DNA of 64,000 bases, taken from assembly GCA_910588685.1 (NCBI GenBank), contig CAJUPX010000001.1, positions 10,367-74,366 of the forward strand, read 5' to 3'. Below the pieces are notes generated by a model. That model ran no database searches. It was not told where the DNA came from and saw nothing but the letters and a program-made list of their open reading frames with translations. Shown in pieces: positions 1 through 8,239 of this stretch. The translations under genes were made by a program, and so were the position numbers. Position 1 is the first letter of the stretch. Every line of letters begins with the position of its first letter. This DNA is from an uncultured Christensenellaceae bacterium (lineage in GTDB: Bacteria; Bacillota; Clostridia; Christensenellales; Borkfalkiaceae).

Positions 1-366
1 AAGCCATTTTTTATAAACTCCCGCAGTTGCGTCGTCGGGTTTGTTTGTTATTATTGCCAACTTTATACCGCGTTTATTACACTCGTTTAAAAATTCGCGG
101 CAGCCGGCATAGGGAGTTGTTAAATTGTTTTCGCACGCGGCAAAATTTACGGAATAATCATTATACACGCGCTCGAAAAGCTCAATATTTCCGCCTATGG
201 CGCGCTCTATAAGTTTTTTTGCTCCGTTGCCTACAAAGCGCAGCGTTTGTTCGTAAGTGAGCTGCGGCAGACCGAATTTTTTAAGGCTGTTGTTGAGTAC
301 GGCGCGTATATCTTCCGACGTGTTTAAAAGCGTGCCGTCGAGGTCAAAAATTATTAGTTTATACAT
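1..366 (-). CDS. HAD-superfamily phosphatase, phosphoglycolate phosphatase-like (3' end outside window)
   Basis: The 122 visible codons run off the left edge. The start MYKLIIFDLDGTLLNT holds HAD motif I (nucleophile D8, acid D10), and ITNK near residue 107 is motif II. The helical cap between them (residues 15-85) is the usual C1 cap of the Gph/PpaX group, which removes phosphate from phosphoglycolate or pyrophosphate-like small substrates. The ATG shares one base with the argS stop (TGATG), so it is translationally coupled to argS and lies in the same operon. Motifs III and IV are outside the window, so the substrate cannot be judged. Family call is firm, specific substrate is not. Confidence 0.88.
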   Translation of the reverse strand, partial: MYKLIIFDLDGTLLNTSEDIRAVLNNSLKKFGLPQLTYEQTLRFVGNGAKKLIERAIGGNIELFERVYNDYSVNFAACENNLTTPYAGCREFLNECNKRGIKLAIITNKPDDATAGVYKKWL

Positions 367-2033
367 CACATTTTATCGGGTACGCCGATACCGAGAAGTT
401 TTAACGCGTTTTTGAGCGTTTGCAGCGTTGCGGAGGTGAGGGCAAGGCGGAAGTTTTTGGCTTCGCCCTCCGCCGCGAGTATTTTGCAGTCTATATAGAA
501 TTTGTTATATTTCTGGGCGAGGTCAACGGCATATCTCGCTATAATTGACGGCTCGTATTTTTCGCCCGCGTCCAAAACTGTTTCGGGGAATACGGCGAGG
601 CTTTTTAACACCTCGAATTCCTGTGTATTCGGCTCATATCCGCGGGGCAACGTATATTTTACGCCGCTTTTTTCGAGTACGGAATTTGCGCGGGCGCAGG
701 TGTACTGCACGTATACGCTCGTTTCACCCTCAAAGCTTAAAACCTTGTCGTAAGAAAAGGTTACGTCCTTTATTTTGCTGTTATAGAGCGCGCCGAAAAC
801 CACCGCGCCCAAGCCGACCGTTTTTGCGATTTCGGCTTTGTTTGCAAGCCCGGGATTCTTTTCGTGGATTACAGAATAAGCCTTTTCTTCGCAGCGGTTT
901 ATAACGTCTTCAAGCCAGACAACCTTGCCTTTTCTTGTGGACATAGCGCCGTCTTCGAGCGATACCATACCGTACGCGACGTGAACCATATCCTTTGCCC
1001 ACTCCCGCCCCATAAGCTCCAAAACTTTAAAAACCTGTTTGAAATGCAAGTTCTGCTGATAAGCGACTACATACAGACATTTATGGAAATTATATGTTTT
1101 TTTGCGGTATTCGGCGGCGGCAAGGTCACGCGTGGCGTACAGCGACGCGCCGTCGGAGCGGAGAATAAGGCAGGGCGGCATTCCGTATTTTTCAAGGTCT
1201 ACTATCTTTGCGCCCTCGCTCTCTATAAGCAGACCTTTTGCGGAAAGCTCGTCCACTACAGGCTGCATTTTGTCTGTGTAAAAGCGTTCGCCCGCGTAGC
1301 TGTCAAAACGGACGTTGAGCTTTTCGTAAATTTTGTTTACGTATTCGAGAGTGAGCTCTTTGAACCAGTTAAAAAGCTCGTTAGCCTCTTTATCGCCGTT
1401 TTCTATAAGGCGGAAATATTCGCGGGCTTCCGCCTCCATTTTTTCGTCCGCCTGTTCGTTAAAGCGCACGTAAAGCTCGTTGATTGCGTGTATGCCGCCT
1501 TTCTGAACCTGTTCGCGGTTGCCCCAGCGTTTATAGGCGGAAATGAGCTTACCGAACTGCGTTCCGTAGTCGCCGAGGTGATTAATACCCACCACTTCAT
1601 AGCCGAGAAATTTGTAAATTTTATAGAGCGAGCCGCCTATGACGGTTGTGGAAAGATGACCGATGTGGAAAGGCTTTGCTATATTTACGGACGAATAGTC
1701 TATGCAAATTGTTTTGCCCGCGCCCGTATCCGACGCGCCGTAACCGTCGCCTTTTGAAAAAACTTCTTCGAGCACGCCCGAGGCAAGCCCCGCTCTGTTG
1801 ACTTTGAAATTGAGATAGCCGTTAACCGCCGACACGCCGCTGATAACTCCGTCGCATTCAAAGGAGTTTTTTAGTTCTTCGGCAATTGCAACGGGGCTTT
1901 TGCGCAAAATTTTTGCGAGTTTGAAACAGGGCAGAGCATAGTCGCCCATTTCAGTATTAGGGGGCAGCGCAACGTCGTTTTCGTTAACGCCGTCTATTTT
2001 TAATTTTTCCGCGATATATTTTCTGTAATTCAT
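366..2033 (-). CDS. argS: Arginyl-tRNA synthetase
   Basis: Class I aminoacyl-tRNA synthetase that charges tRNA-Arg with arginine in the cytoplasm. The 555 residues match the usual length of about 560. The N-terminal additional domain (1-110) is followed by the HIGH signature at 123-126 (KPFHIGHLSTT). The second signature takes the ArgS form MSTRKGKVVWLED instead of KMSKS. The C-terminal anticodon-binding DALR-type domain ends LLGIGVPDKM, as expected for the family. It starts with ATG and has its own promoter in the spacer shared with ychF. The HAD phosphatase gene follows with a one-base overlap. Confidence 0.97.
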   Translation of the reverse strand: MNYRKYIAEKLKIDGVNENDVALPPNTEMGDYALPCFKLAKILRKSPVAIAEELKNSFECDGVISGVSAVNGYLNFKVNRAGLASGVLEEVFSKGDGYGASDTGAGKTICIDYSSVNIAKPFHIGHLSTTVIGGSLYKIYKFLGYEVVGINHLGDYGTQFGKLISAYKRWGNREQVQKGGIHAINELYVRFNEQADEKMEAEAREYFRLIENGDKEANELFNWFKELTLEYVNKIYEKLNVRFDSYAGERFYTDKMQPVVDELSAKGLLIESEGAKIVDLEKYGMPPCLILRSDGASLYATRDLAAAEYRKKTYNFHKCLYVVAYQQNLHFKQVFKVLELMGREWAKDMVHVAYGMVSLEDGAMSTRKGKVVWLEDVINRCEEKAYSVIHEKNPGLANKAEIAKTVGLGAVVFGALYNSKIKDVTFSYDKVLSFEGETSVYVQYTCARANSVLEKSGVKYTLPRGYEPNTQEFEVLKSLAVFPETVLDAGEKYEPSIIARYAVDLAQKYNKFYIDCKILAAEGEAKNFRLALTSATLQTLKNALKLLGIGVPDKM

Positions 2034-2044
2034 AATTCACAATA

Positions 2045-2073
2045 ATTTTAGCACAAGGCTTAAAAATTAGCAA
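2045..2073 (-). promoter_or_regulatory. Promoter of argS (sigma-A type)
   Basis: On the minus strand TTGCTA (2073-2068) is followed after exactly 17 bases by TAAAAT (2050-2045), just upstream of the argS ATG. It lies back to back with the ychF promoter. Confidence 0.7.
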
Positions 2074-2091
2074 CTTTACCGCTTAATTGTT

Positions 2092-2120
2092 TTGATTATT
2101 TTTTGAGAATATATTATAAT
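2092..2120 (+). promoter_or_regulatory. Promoter of ychF (sigma-A type)
   Basis: TTGATT (2092-2097), a 17-base spacer and TATAAT (2115-2120). The start site should fall near 2127, about 24 bases before the ychF ATG. Confidence 0.75.
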
Positions 2121-2150
2121 TTAGGTAAATTAATTTTTACGGAGCTTTTT

Positions 2151-3251
2151 ATGAAATTAGGTGTTGTAGGACTTCCCAACGTGGGCAAATCAACTTTGTT
2201 CAACGCCATAACGCACGCGGGCGCGGAAGCCGCTAATTATCCATTTTGTACTATAGAACCCAACGTGGGCGTAGTCGCCGTGCCCGACGAGAGGTTGGAC
2301 AGGCTTGCCGCGCTTTATTCGAGCAAAAAAGTTACTCCCGCCATTGTGGAATTTGTGGATATTGCGGGGCTTGTCAAGGGCGCGTCCCGCGGCGAGGGGC
2401 TTGGAAATAAATTTTTATCGCACGTAAGGGAATGCGACGCCATAGTTCACGTGGTTAGGTGTTTCAAGGACGAGAACATAACGCACGTATCAAATAAAAT
2501 AGACCCTGTTGCGGATATTCAGACCATTACGCTCGAGCTTATACTTTCGGACATAGAAGCCGTTCAGAAGCGTATGGACAGAATACGCAGTGCGGCGCGT
2601 GGCGGCGCAAACAAGGACGCCGCGGCGGAATACGCGTTTTTGGAGAGGCTGGACGCGTTTTTGGGAACAGAAAAACCCGCAAGGCTTTTCGAGTGCTCCA
2701 AAGAGGAAAAACCGCTGCTGGAAAATCTGTTTCTGCTTACCACCAAGCCCATTATATATGCCGCCAACATCTCAGAGTTTGATATGGGCAAGCCCGAGGA
2801 CGATATACAGCTCGTGTGCAAAGTTAAGGATTTTGCAAAAAAAGAGGGCAGCGAGGTGCTTGTTATATGCGCCAAAACCGAGGAGGAGCTGTCTAAAATG
2901 GACGCTGAAACGCAGGCGCTGTTTTTAGAGGAGCTCGGGCTCGGCGAGAGCGGGCTTGACAGACTCATTAAAAAGAGCTACTCCCTTTTGGGGCTTATAT
3001 CCTATCTTACCGCTGGCGAAAAGGAAACGCGGGCGTGGACTATCGTCAACGGCACAAAGGCGCCGCAAGCCGCGGGAAAAATACACAGCGATTTTGAAAA
3101 GGGCTTTATCCGCGCCGAAATCGTTGAGTGGCAAACGCTTTTGGAGCTGGGCGGACTTACCGCCGCGCGCGAGAAAGGCAAGGTGCGCTCGGAGGGCAAG
3201 GACTACGTTATTAAGGACGGCGACGTGGTGCTGTTCAGATTTAACGTTTAA
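2151..3251 (+). CDS. ychF: Redox-regulated ATPase YchF (OBG-family)
   Basis: Universally conserved P-loop NTPase of the OBG family that binds ribosomes and prefers ATP. The protein has 366 residues, normal for YchF. The P-loop GLPNVGKST is at residues 7-15, a coiled-coil insert lies in the middle, and the C-terminal TGS domain ends KDYVIKDGDVVLFRFNV. The reading frame is open upstream to 2103, but ATG at 2151 is preferred: GGAG lies 7 bases upstream and the family begins MKLGVVGLPN. It is monocistronic, with its own promoter and a strong terminator. Confidence 0.96.
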   Translation: MKLGVVGLPNVGKSTLFNAITHAGAEAANYPFCTIEPNVGVVAVPDERLDRLAALYSSKKVTPAIVEFVDIAGLVKGASRGEGLGNKFLSHVRECDAIVHVVRCFKDENITHVSNKIDPVADIQTITLELILSDIEAVQKRMDRIRSAARGGANKDAAAEYAFLERLDAFLGTEKPARLFECSKEEKPLLENLFLLTTKPIIYAANISEFDMGKPEDDIQLVCKVKDFAKKEGSEVLVICAKTEEELSKMDAETQALFLEELGLGESGLDRLIKKSYSLLGLISYLTAGEKETRAWTIVNGTKAPQAAGKIHSDFEKGFIRAEIVEWQTLLELGGLTAAREKGKVRSEGKDYVIKDGDVVLFRFNV

Positions 3252-3300
3252 AAACAGTTTATTAAGCCGGGAGCTTTCCCGGGATACGCTCTATATGATA

Positions 3301-3336
3301 AAAACGCCGCAGGCATAAGCAGTCTGCGGCGTTTTT
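3301..3336 (+). terminator. Intrinsic terminator after ychF
   Basis: A ten-base-pair stem AACGCCGCAG/CTGCGGCGTT followed by a T run. A smaller hairpin (CCGGGAGC/TTTCCCGG) lies just upstream at about 3268-3283. Confidence 0.85.
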
Positions 3337-3391
3337 GTATTATTCTGCAAATTAAACTATAAAAAGACAAATTAATCATTGCATACGGTTA

Positions 3392-3397
3392 TATAAT
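3392..3397 (+). promoter_or_regulatory. Possible -10 element of spoIIE, only 6 bases from the start codon
   Basis: A perfect TATAAT ends at 3397 and the spoIIE ATG is at 3404. No -35 is found at 17 bases. The nearest candidate, AAGACA at 3364-3369, would need a 22-base spacer; long spacers are known for Spo0A-activated promoters of this regulon. No ribosome-binding site precedes the ATG. Confidence 0.35.
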
Positions 3398-3403
3398 CAG
3401 TAT

Positions 3404-5665
3404 ATGCAATTGAAAGTTAACGTTAAAAGTGTTTTCGTTTATATAATCTACGGTATTTTGTGTATTTTCTGCAACCTTGCTATGCAGGGCGTGCCGCTGT
3501 CGCTCGGGCTGTGTTTTTCTATGCTCGTATGCGGGACGAATATTATTGCGGTGCCTGTTATATATGCGCTTTCGTCCGTTGTAAACCTCAGTTTAACGCT
3601 GTCGGTTATTTCGCTTTTCTGCGGTGCGTTTATGTGCGCCGTCACCTTCCTCTACCGCCGTTCCAAGCGCAAAATGGGATTTGAAAGCGTTGTTTATCTG
3701 TTTGTGACGCTTACTCCGTACACGCTTTTTGCGCCCGTAACGTTCGGCGCCGACATCGTGCCGAACATATACATTTTACGCGCGGCGGGCGCGGTGCTTG
3801 CGCTTATTTTTACATATTTTGCGTTCAGAAGCGTTTACGCTTTGCTATTCCGCATAGGTAGGTGCAGGCTTAAAGAGGACGAGCTGGTCTGTCTTGCCGT
3901 TGTTTACTCCGTTTGCGGCGCAGGGCTTTACACCGCGCTCGGCAGAAGCTTTTATTTGTGCGTGTGCGCGTTTATCATATTATCCTCCGTGAGGCTTATG
4001 CGCTCTCCCGCCGCTCTGATTTTTGCGCTGGTTGCCTCAATCCCGCCCGCCGTATTCGAGCTTGACCTTATTTATATTACGGCGTTTACGGTAATTTCAA
4101 CGGTGACGCTGCTGTTTTCGAGCGCGGGACGGTATTGCGCGGGCGGCGTGTGCTTTGCCGCGTTTACGGCGTTTTTTTATTTTTCGGGAGAGTTCAACTG
4201 CTCCAAACCGCTTATTGCCGTTTACGTAATTTTGCTGTTTTTTGCCTGTCTTTTTCCTACCGTTCCGCAAAACAAGTCCTACGAAAAGCTTAAAAGACGG
4301 CTGCTTGTGCAGGACGTGCTGACCGAAACGGCGGTTGCGCGCAGCCGTATGCGGACGGGCGAGAGGCTTTACAGAATTTCGGAGGTGTTCCGCGAAATAG
4401 AGTGCGCGTTTCTTGCGCTCGACGAGGATCTGGACGATGCGTCCGTGCGCGAAAGGATGTTTTCGGAGCTGAAAGAAAAGTGCTGTAAAAACTGCGAGCG
4501 GGCTAAAAGGTGCGCGCATTCCGGCGTTTACGCGGGCTTTAAACGGCTTATTGACTGCGGCAGCGTAAAAGGCAAGGTTAATCTTATAGACCTGCCGTCC
4601 GATATGACTACGGTATGCTCCCGCCCCTCCGACGTAATGACTGCGTTAAACACGCTTTTAGCGGAATACAGGAGATGTTCGCTTGAAAGAGAAAACGCGC
4701 GCTCGGGCAGAAGGTTATTATCCGAACAGGCGCACGGCGTTGCGGAGGTTATGAAGAGCTGCGCTGTGGATCTGAGCCGTGCGCAACAGTTTGACGGCGC
4801 GGCTAAAGAGGTTGTTAAAGCGCTTGCGGCGGGCGGTATTTCCTGCCCCGAGCTGTATATAGACGGAGAATACGGAAACGAAATCTGCGCCGTAATGTAC
4901 GGCAAAACAAATATCAAACAGGCGTGCGCCGTAATTTCTAAAACGCTTAACAAGAGCTACGTATTAAAGGACACGCTGAACTACGGAGCAAATAAACGCT
5001 GTTATATTTTTACCGCAAAGCCCGCGCTTGACGCCGCGTTCGGCGTAGCTTACGCAATAAAAAGCGGTGAAAAGGTTTCAGGCGACACGCACTCTGTAAT
5101 TAAGATAAACGAGCATTCTTTTTTAATGGCGTTATCCGACGGAATGGGCAGCGGAAAATACGCGAGAAGCGTTTCCGAAGCGGCTATTTCGTTGATTGAG
5201 GCGTTTTACCGCGCTGAAATGCCGGAAAATACCGTTTTAAACACTGTTAACAAGCTGCTCTCTTTTAACCGCGACGAGAGGTTTACCTGTATAGATATTG
5301 CCGCGGTAAACCTTGATACCGGCAGGGCGGATTTTGTTAAGATAGGCTCGCCGGCGGGAATAATTTTACGGGAGGGCGAGCTTAAAATTATTGAGAGCGA
5401 CTCTCTCCCGCTCGGCATTCTGGACAATCTGCACCCCGCCACTTGCTCGGAAATGCTTAAAAGCGGCGACATTGTAGTGTTTATGAGCGACGGCATAACT
5501 TCGGCTTTCGGCTCGGCGACAGATTTATACGAGTATCTGCAGGGATTGAAGCCTTTGAACCCGCAAAATCTTGCGGATACCGTGCTTGCCGAGGCGCTTG
5601 ACCGCACGGGGCACAGCGTTACGGACGATATGACAGTAGTCTGCACAAGGCTTTTTGAAAGTTGA
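3404..5665 (+). CDS. spoIIE: Stage II sporulation protein E (membrane PP2C phosphatase)
   Basis: Membrane-anchored serine phosphatase that, in the forespore, dephosphorylates SpoIIAA and so releases sigma-F. The N-terminal 290 residues hold about ten hydrophobic membrane segments. A central regulatory region with several Cys residues follows, then a PP2C/SpoIIE phosphatase domain from about residue 570. Metal-binding aspartates are visible in ALSDGMGSGKY (D579) and VVFMSDGIT (D696). At 753 residues it is somewhat shorter than the Bacillus protein. The start is the first ATG of the frame; no Shine-Dalgarno sequence precedes it. Its presence with spoIVA supports a spore-forming lineage. Confidence 0.93.
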   Translation: MQLKVNVKSVFVYIIYGILCIFCNLAMQGVPLSLGLCFSMLVCGTNIIAVPVIYALSSVVNLSLTLSVISLFCGAFMCAVTFLYRRSKRKMGFESVVYLFVTLTPYTLFAPVTFGADIVPNIYILRAAGAVLALIFTYFAFRSVYALLFRIGRCRLKEDELVCLAVVYSVCGAGLYTALGRSFYLCVCAFIILSSVRLMRSPAALIFALVASIPPAVFELDLIYITAFTVISTVTLLFSSAGRYCAGGVCFAAFTAFFYFSGEFNCSKPLIAVYVILLFFACLFPTVPQNKSYEKLKRRLLVQDVLTETAVARSRMRTGERLYRISEVFREIECAFLALDEDLDDASVRERMFSELKEKCCKNCERAKRCAHSGVYAGFKRLIDCGSVKGKVNLIDLPSDMTTVCSRPSDVMTALNTLLAEYRRCSLERENARSGRRLLSEQAHGVAEVMKSCAVDLSRAQQFDGAAKEVVKALAAGGISCPELYIDGEYGNEICAVMYGKTNIKQACAVISKTLNKSYVLKDTLNYGANKRCYIFTAKPALDAAFGVAYAIKSGEKVSGDTHSVIKINEHSFLMALSDGMGSGKYARSVSEAAISLIEAFYRAEMPENTVLNTVNKLLSFNRDERFTCIDIAAVNLDTGRADFVKIGSPAGIILREGELKIIESDSLPLGILDNLHPATCSEMLKSGDIVVFMSDGITSAFGSATDLYEYLQGLKPLNPQNLADTVLAEALDRTGHSVTDDMTVVCTRLFES

Positions 5666-5687
5666 CTTATTAATTGCAAAAATACTC

Positions 5688-5716
5688 TTGATAACACTGC
5701 CTGTTTGTGATATAAT
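5688..5716 (+). promoter_or_regulatory. Promoter of the isochorismatase/GNAT pair
   Basis: TTGATA (5688-5693), 17 bases, then an extended -10 TGATATAAT (5708-5716). This is one of the best sigma-A promoters in the window. Confidence 0.82.
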
Positions 5717-5749
5717 ACAACTACTTTAAAGAATAAAAGGGTTGACTGA

Positions 5750-6232
5750 ATGAACGACAAAGCATTGATTGTAATAGACATACAAAACGACATAACTAAA
5801 AACTATAAAGAAATAATCGGCAATATCAATGCCGCCGTTGATTGGGCTGTTGATAACGGTTTGCATATAGTTTATATTAAGCATAATAATTTATCAGCCG
5901 GCACGCGCACGTTTAAACCCGGCACCCGCGGGGCGGAATTAGTATCAGATATGAAAATCGCGTCTGATAATATTTTTGTAAAAAGCAAGGGAAACGCATT
6001 GACAAGCCCGGAATTTGCCGGTTTTATAAATAAAAACGGCATTAAAGAGTTTTATATAGCAGGCGCCGACGCCGTAGCGTGCGTAAAATCGACTTGCTAT
6101 AATATGGCTAAAAGCGGTTACAAGGTTCACGTACTGTCAGATTGCATTACGAGCTACGATAAAAAGAAAATCCCGGAAATGTTGAGCTACTATGAACGCA
6201 ACGGTTGCAGCGTTGAAACACTGATTAATTAA
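5750..6232 (+). CDS. Isochorismatase-family cysteine hydrolase
   Basis: A 160-residue cysteine hydrolase of the isochorismatase/nicotinamidase fold. The expected triad is visible: D10 in VIDIQND, a lysine in VKSKGNALTSPEF (K78 or K80), and nucleophile C111 in ADAVACVKST. The substrate (isochorismate, nicotinamide or another amide) cannot be told from sequence. It has its own strong promoter and is followed 8 bases later by an acetyltransferase gene. Both genes look more AT- and Asn/Lys-rich than the housekeeping genes around them, which may indicate later acquisition. Confidence 0.87.
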   Translation: MNDKALIVIDIQNDITKNYKEIIGNINAAVDWAVDNGLHIVYIKHNNLSAGTRTFKPGTRGAELVSDMKIASDNIFVKSKGNALTSPEFAGFINKNGIKEFYIAGADAVACVKSTCYNMAKSGYKVHVLSDCITSYDKKKIPEMLSYYERNGCSVETLIN

Positions 6233-6240
6233 AAAACGTA

Positions 6241-6699
6241 ATGGAATACCGGATAACCGTAAGGAAATATCAAAGCACTGATTGCGCAAAAATTTCGGAA
6301 TTGTTTTACCGGACGGTGCACAGCGTAAACGCAAAAGATTATACGTCTGAACAACTTTTCGCCTGGGCGAAAGACGAAAAACAGCTACTAAAAAAACAAC
6401 TCGAATTATTAAAACAAAATACATTAATAGCCGAAATAGACGGTATAACCGTAGGGTTCGGCAGTATTGCAAGCTCCGGTTGTTTAGACCTGCTTTACGT
6501 TCATAAAGATTTTCAAGGACGCGGAATTGCAACGAAACTGTGTAACCTTTTGGAACAACATTTTTCAGTTATTGTAACTTACGCTTCCATAACCGCTAAG
6601 CCGTTTTTTGAAAAACGAGGATATACCGTAATATACGAACAGGAAGTAGAACGCTCGGGCGTAAAACTGAAAAATTATAAAATGCAAAAAAGCATATAA
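6241..6699 (+). CDS. GNAT-family N-acetyltransferase
   Basis: A 152-residue GNAT-fold acetyltransferase. The acetyl-CoA-binding motif A is DLLYVHKDFQGRGIATKL (about residues 81-98), with the Q/R-x-x-G-x-A loop. The C-terminal strand FFEKRGYTVIYEQEVERSG resembles the YafP-like subgroup. Substrate unknown. It is second in a two-gene unit with the isochorismatase-like gene, and transcription probably stops at the hairpin at 6725-6750. No clear ribosome-binding site is seen, so it may depend on coupling to the gene before it. Confidence 0.85.
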   Translation: MEYRITVRKYQSTDCAKISELFYRTVHSVNAKDYTSEQLFAWAKDEKQLLKKQLELLKQNTLIAEIDGITVGFGSIASSGCLDLLYVHKDFQGRGIATKLCNLLEQHFSVIVTYASITAKPFFEKRGYTVIYEQEVERSGVKLKNYKMQKSI

Positions 6700-6724
6700 A
6701 ACGCCTTTTATTATTGATAAAATA

Positions 6725-6750
6725 AAAGCTCCCTTACCGGGAGCTTTTTA
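6725..6750. terminator. Bidirectional terminator between the GNAT gene and malQ
   Basis: AAAAGCTCCC-TTACC-GGGAGCTTTTT has an A run on one side and a T run on the other, so it works in both directions. The malQ stop codon lies in its loop. Confidence 0.85.
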
Positions 6751-8230
6751 TAATTAATCTTTTGAGTTTTGCCGCAACGTAGTCAGACGGAATTTCTGAA
6801 AGCCGGAACTGCCAATTACCCGAGCGCGTTGACGGAATATTCATACGAGATTTTTCGTTTAAGCACAGAATATCCTGCACCGGCACAACGGCAAGCGCTG
6901 AACGCGTTGCAAGCGCGCAGGTTATAACCGCCCACACGGTCTGTTTTTTTGTATTAAAATCAAGTTGTATACCCTCGCTTTCAAGCGCGAAAGAAAGCTG
7001 TATTTTGAAGTCCGCATACTCCTCTTCCGTCATTGCGTTTAAAAAGCCTAACACGGTGTCGTTATCGTGCGTGCCCGTATAAGTTACGGAATTTTCAGAG
7101 ATATTTGCAGGCAGATACGCGTTATCCGCCGCGCCGTTAAAGGCAAACTGCAAAATTTTCATTCCGGGAAAGCCCGTTTTTTGTATAAGTTCAAAAACGC
7201 CGTCGTCAAGCACGCCCAGGTCTTCGGCAATAACCGGGATACTGCCGAGAGCATTTTCAATCTGTTCAAAAAGAGCAAAACGAGGTCCGTTCAGCCATTC
7301 GCCCGCCTGCGCCGTATCGCTGTCCGCAGGAATTGCGTAAAAGCGGTCAAGCCCGCGGAAATGGTCTATTCTGATTATATCGTAAAGTACGCTTGCCTTT
7401 TTTACCCGCTCTACCCACCACGCAAAATTATCGCGCGACATCTCCTGCCAGTCGTAAAGCGGATTGCCCCAGAGTTGACCGGTTTTTGAAAAATAGTCGG
7501 GGGGCACGCCCGCAACAGCCACGGGATTAAGCCGTTCGTCGAGCATAAACAGCTCCGGATTTGCCCACACGTCCGAGGAATCGTAAGCAACGTACAGGGG
7601 TATGTCGCCTATTATGCGTATTCCGAGCGAATTTACGTAGTTTTTAAGCGCAAGCCACTGCTGTTTAAATTCAAACTGTAAAAACAGCCAGAACTCGTAC
7701 TCGTCGGCATTTTCAGAGCGCAGTTTTTGTATTGCCTGACCGTCGCGGTATTTATATTCATCGGGAAAATTATCTATCGCGCAACAAAGCTTGTTTTTAA
7801 GGGTCATAAACAGCGCGTAATCGTTGAACTCGCCCGACTCTTTAAACTCGGTAAAAGCGCGGTTTGTTCTGTTGAAGCGTGAAAAAGCCTTTCTGAGCGT
7901 TTTATACCTCTCGTTGTACAGCCCGGCATAATTTACGTTGCAACTTTTATTTGAAATACTTTGCAGCTCTTCATCGGTTAAAAGCCCTTTACCGTGCAAT
8001 ATATCGGGGTCTATGAAATAAGGATTGCCCGAATTACAGCAAACCGACTGATACGGACTGTCGCCGAAGCCCGTTTGCGTAAGAGGTAAAATCTGCCAGT
8101 ATTTTACCTTGGCTTTTACGAGAAAATCGGCAAACTCGTATGCCGATTTGCCGAATGTTCCTATGCCGTATTTTCCGGGCAACGAGGATATGTGACAGAG
8201 CACCCCCGCGCCTCTTTGAAATTTTTCCAT
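6734..8230 (-). CDS. malQ: 4-alpha-glucanotransferase (amylomaltase)
   Basis: GH77 enzyme that moves alpha-1,4-glucan chains between acceptors in maltodextrin or glycogen metabolism. It has 498 residues, a normal length. The N-terminus GAGVLCHISSLPGKYGIGTFG is typical. Catalytic motifs are IRIDHFRGLDRF (nucleophile Asp), IAEDLGVL (acid/base region) and YTGTHDNDT. It is the last gene of pyrG-dapL-malQ, starting 9 bases after the dapL stop. The final codons and the TAA are inside the terminator hairpin shared with the convergent GNAT gene. Confidence 0.96.
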   Translation of the reverse strand: MEKFQRGAGVLCHISSLPGKYGIGTFGKSAYEFADFLVKAKVKYWQILPLTQTGFGDSPYQSVCCNSGNPYFIDPDILHGKGLLTDEELQSISNKSCNVNYAGLYNERYKTLRKAFSRFNRTNRAFTEFKESGEFNDYALFMTLKNKLCCAIDNFPDEYKYRDGQAIQKLRSENADEYEFWLFLQFEFKQQWLALKNYVNSLGIRIIGDIPLYVAYDSSDVWANPELFMLDERLNPVAVAGVPPDYFSKTGQLWGNPLYDWQEMSRDNFAWWVERVKKASVLYDIIRIDHFRGLDRFYAIPADSDTAQAGEWLNGPRFALFEQIENALGSIPVIAEDLGVLDDGVFELIQKTGFPGMKILQFAFNGAADNAYLPANISENSVTYTGTHDNDTVLGFLNAMTEEEYADFKIQLSFALESEGIQLDFNTKKQTVWAVITCALATRSALAVVPVQDILCLNEKSRMNIPSTRSGNWQFRLSEIPSDYVAAKLKRLIIKSSR

Positions 8231-8239
8231 TGTTGTGCC

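Noticed and set aside
864..1757. 297-codon plus-strand frame opposite argS
   Set aside because: Antisense of a certain argS gene; no start signals and no recognisable motif.
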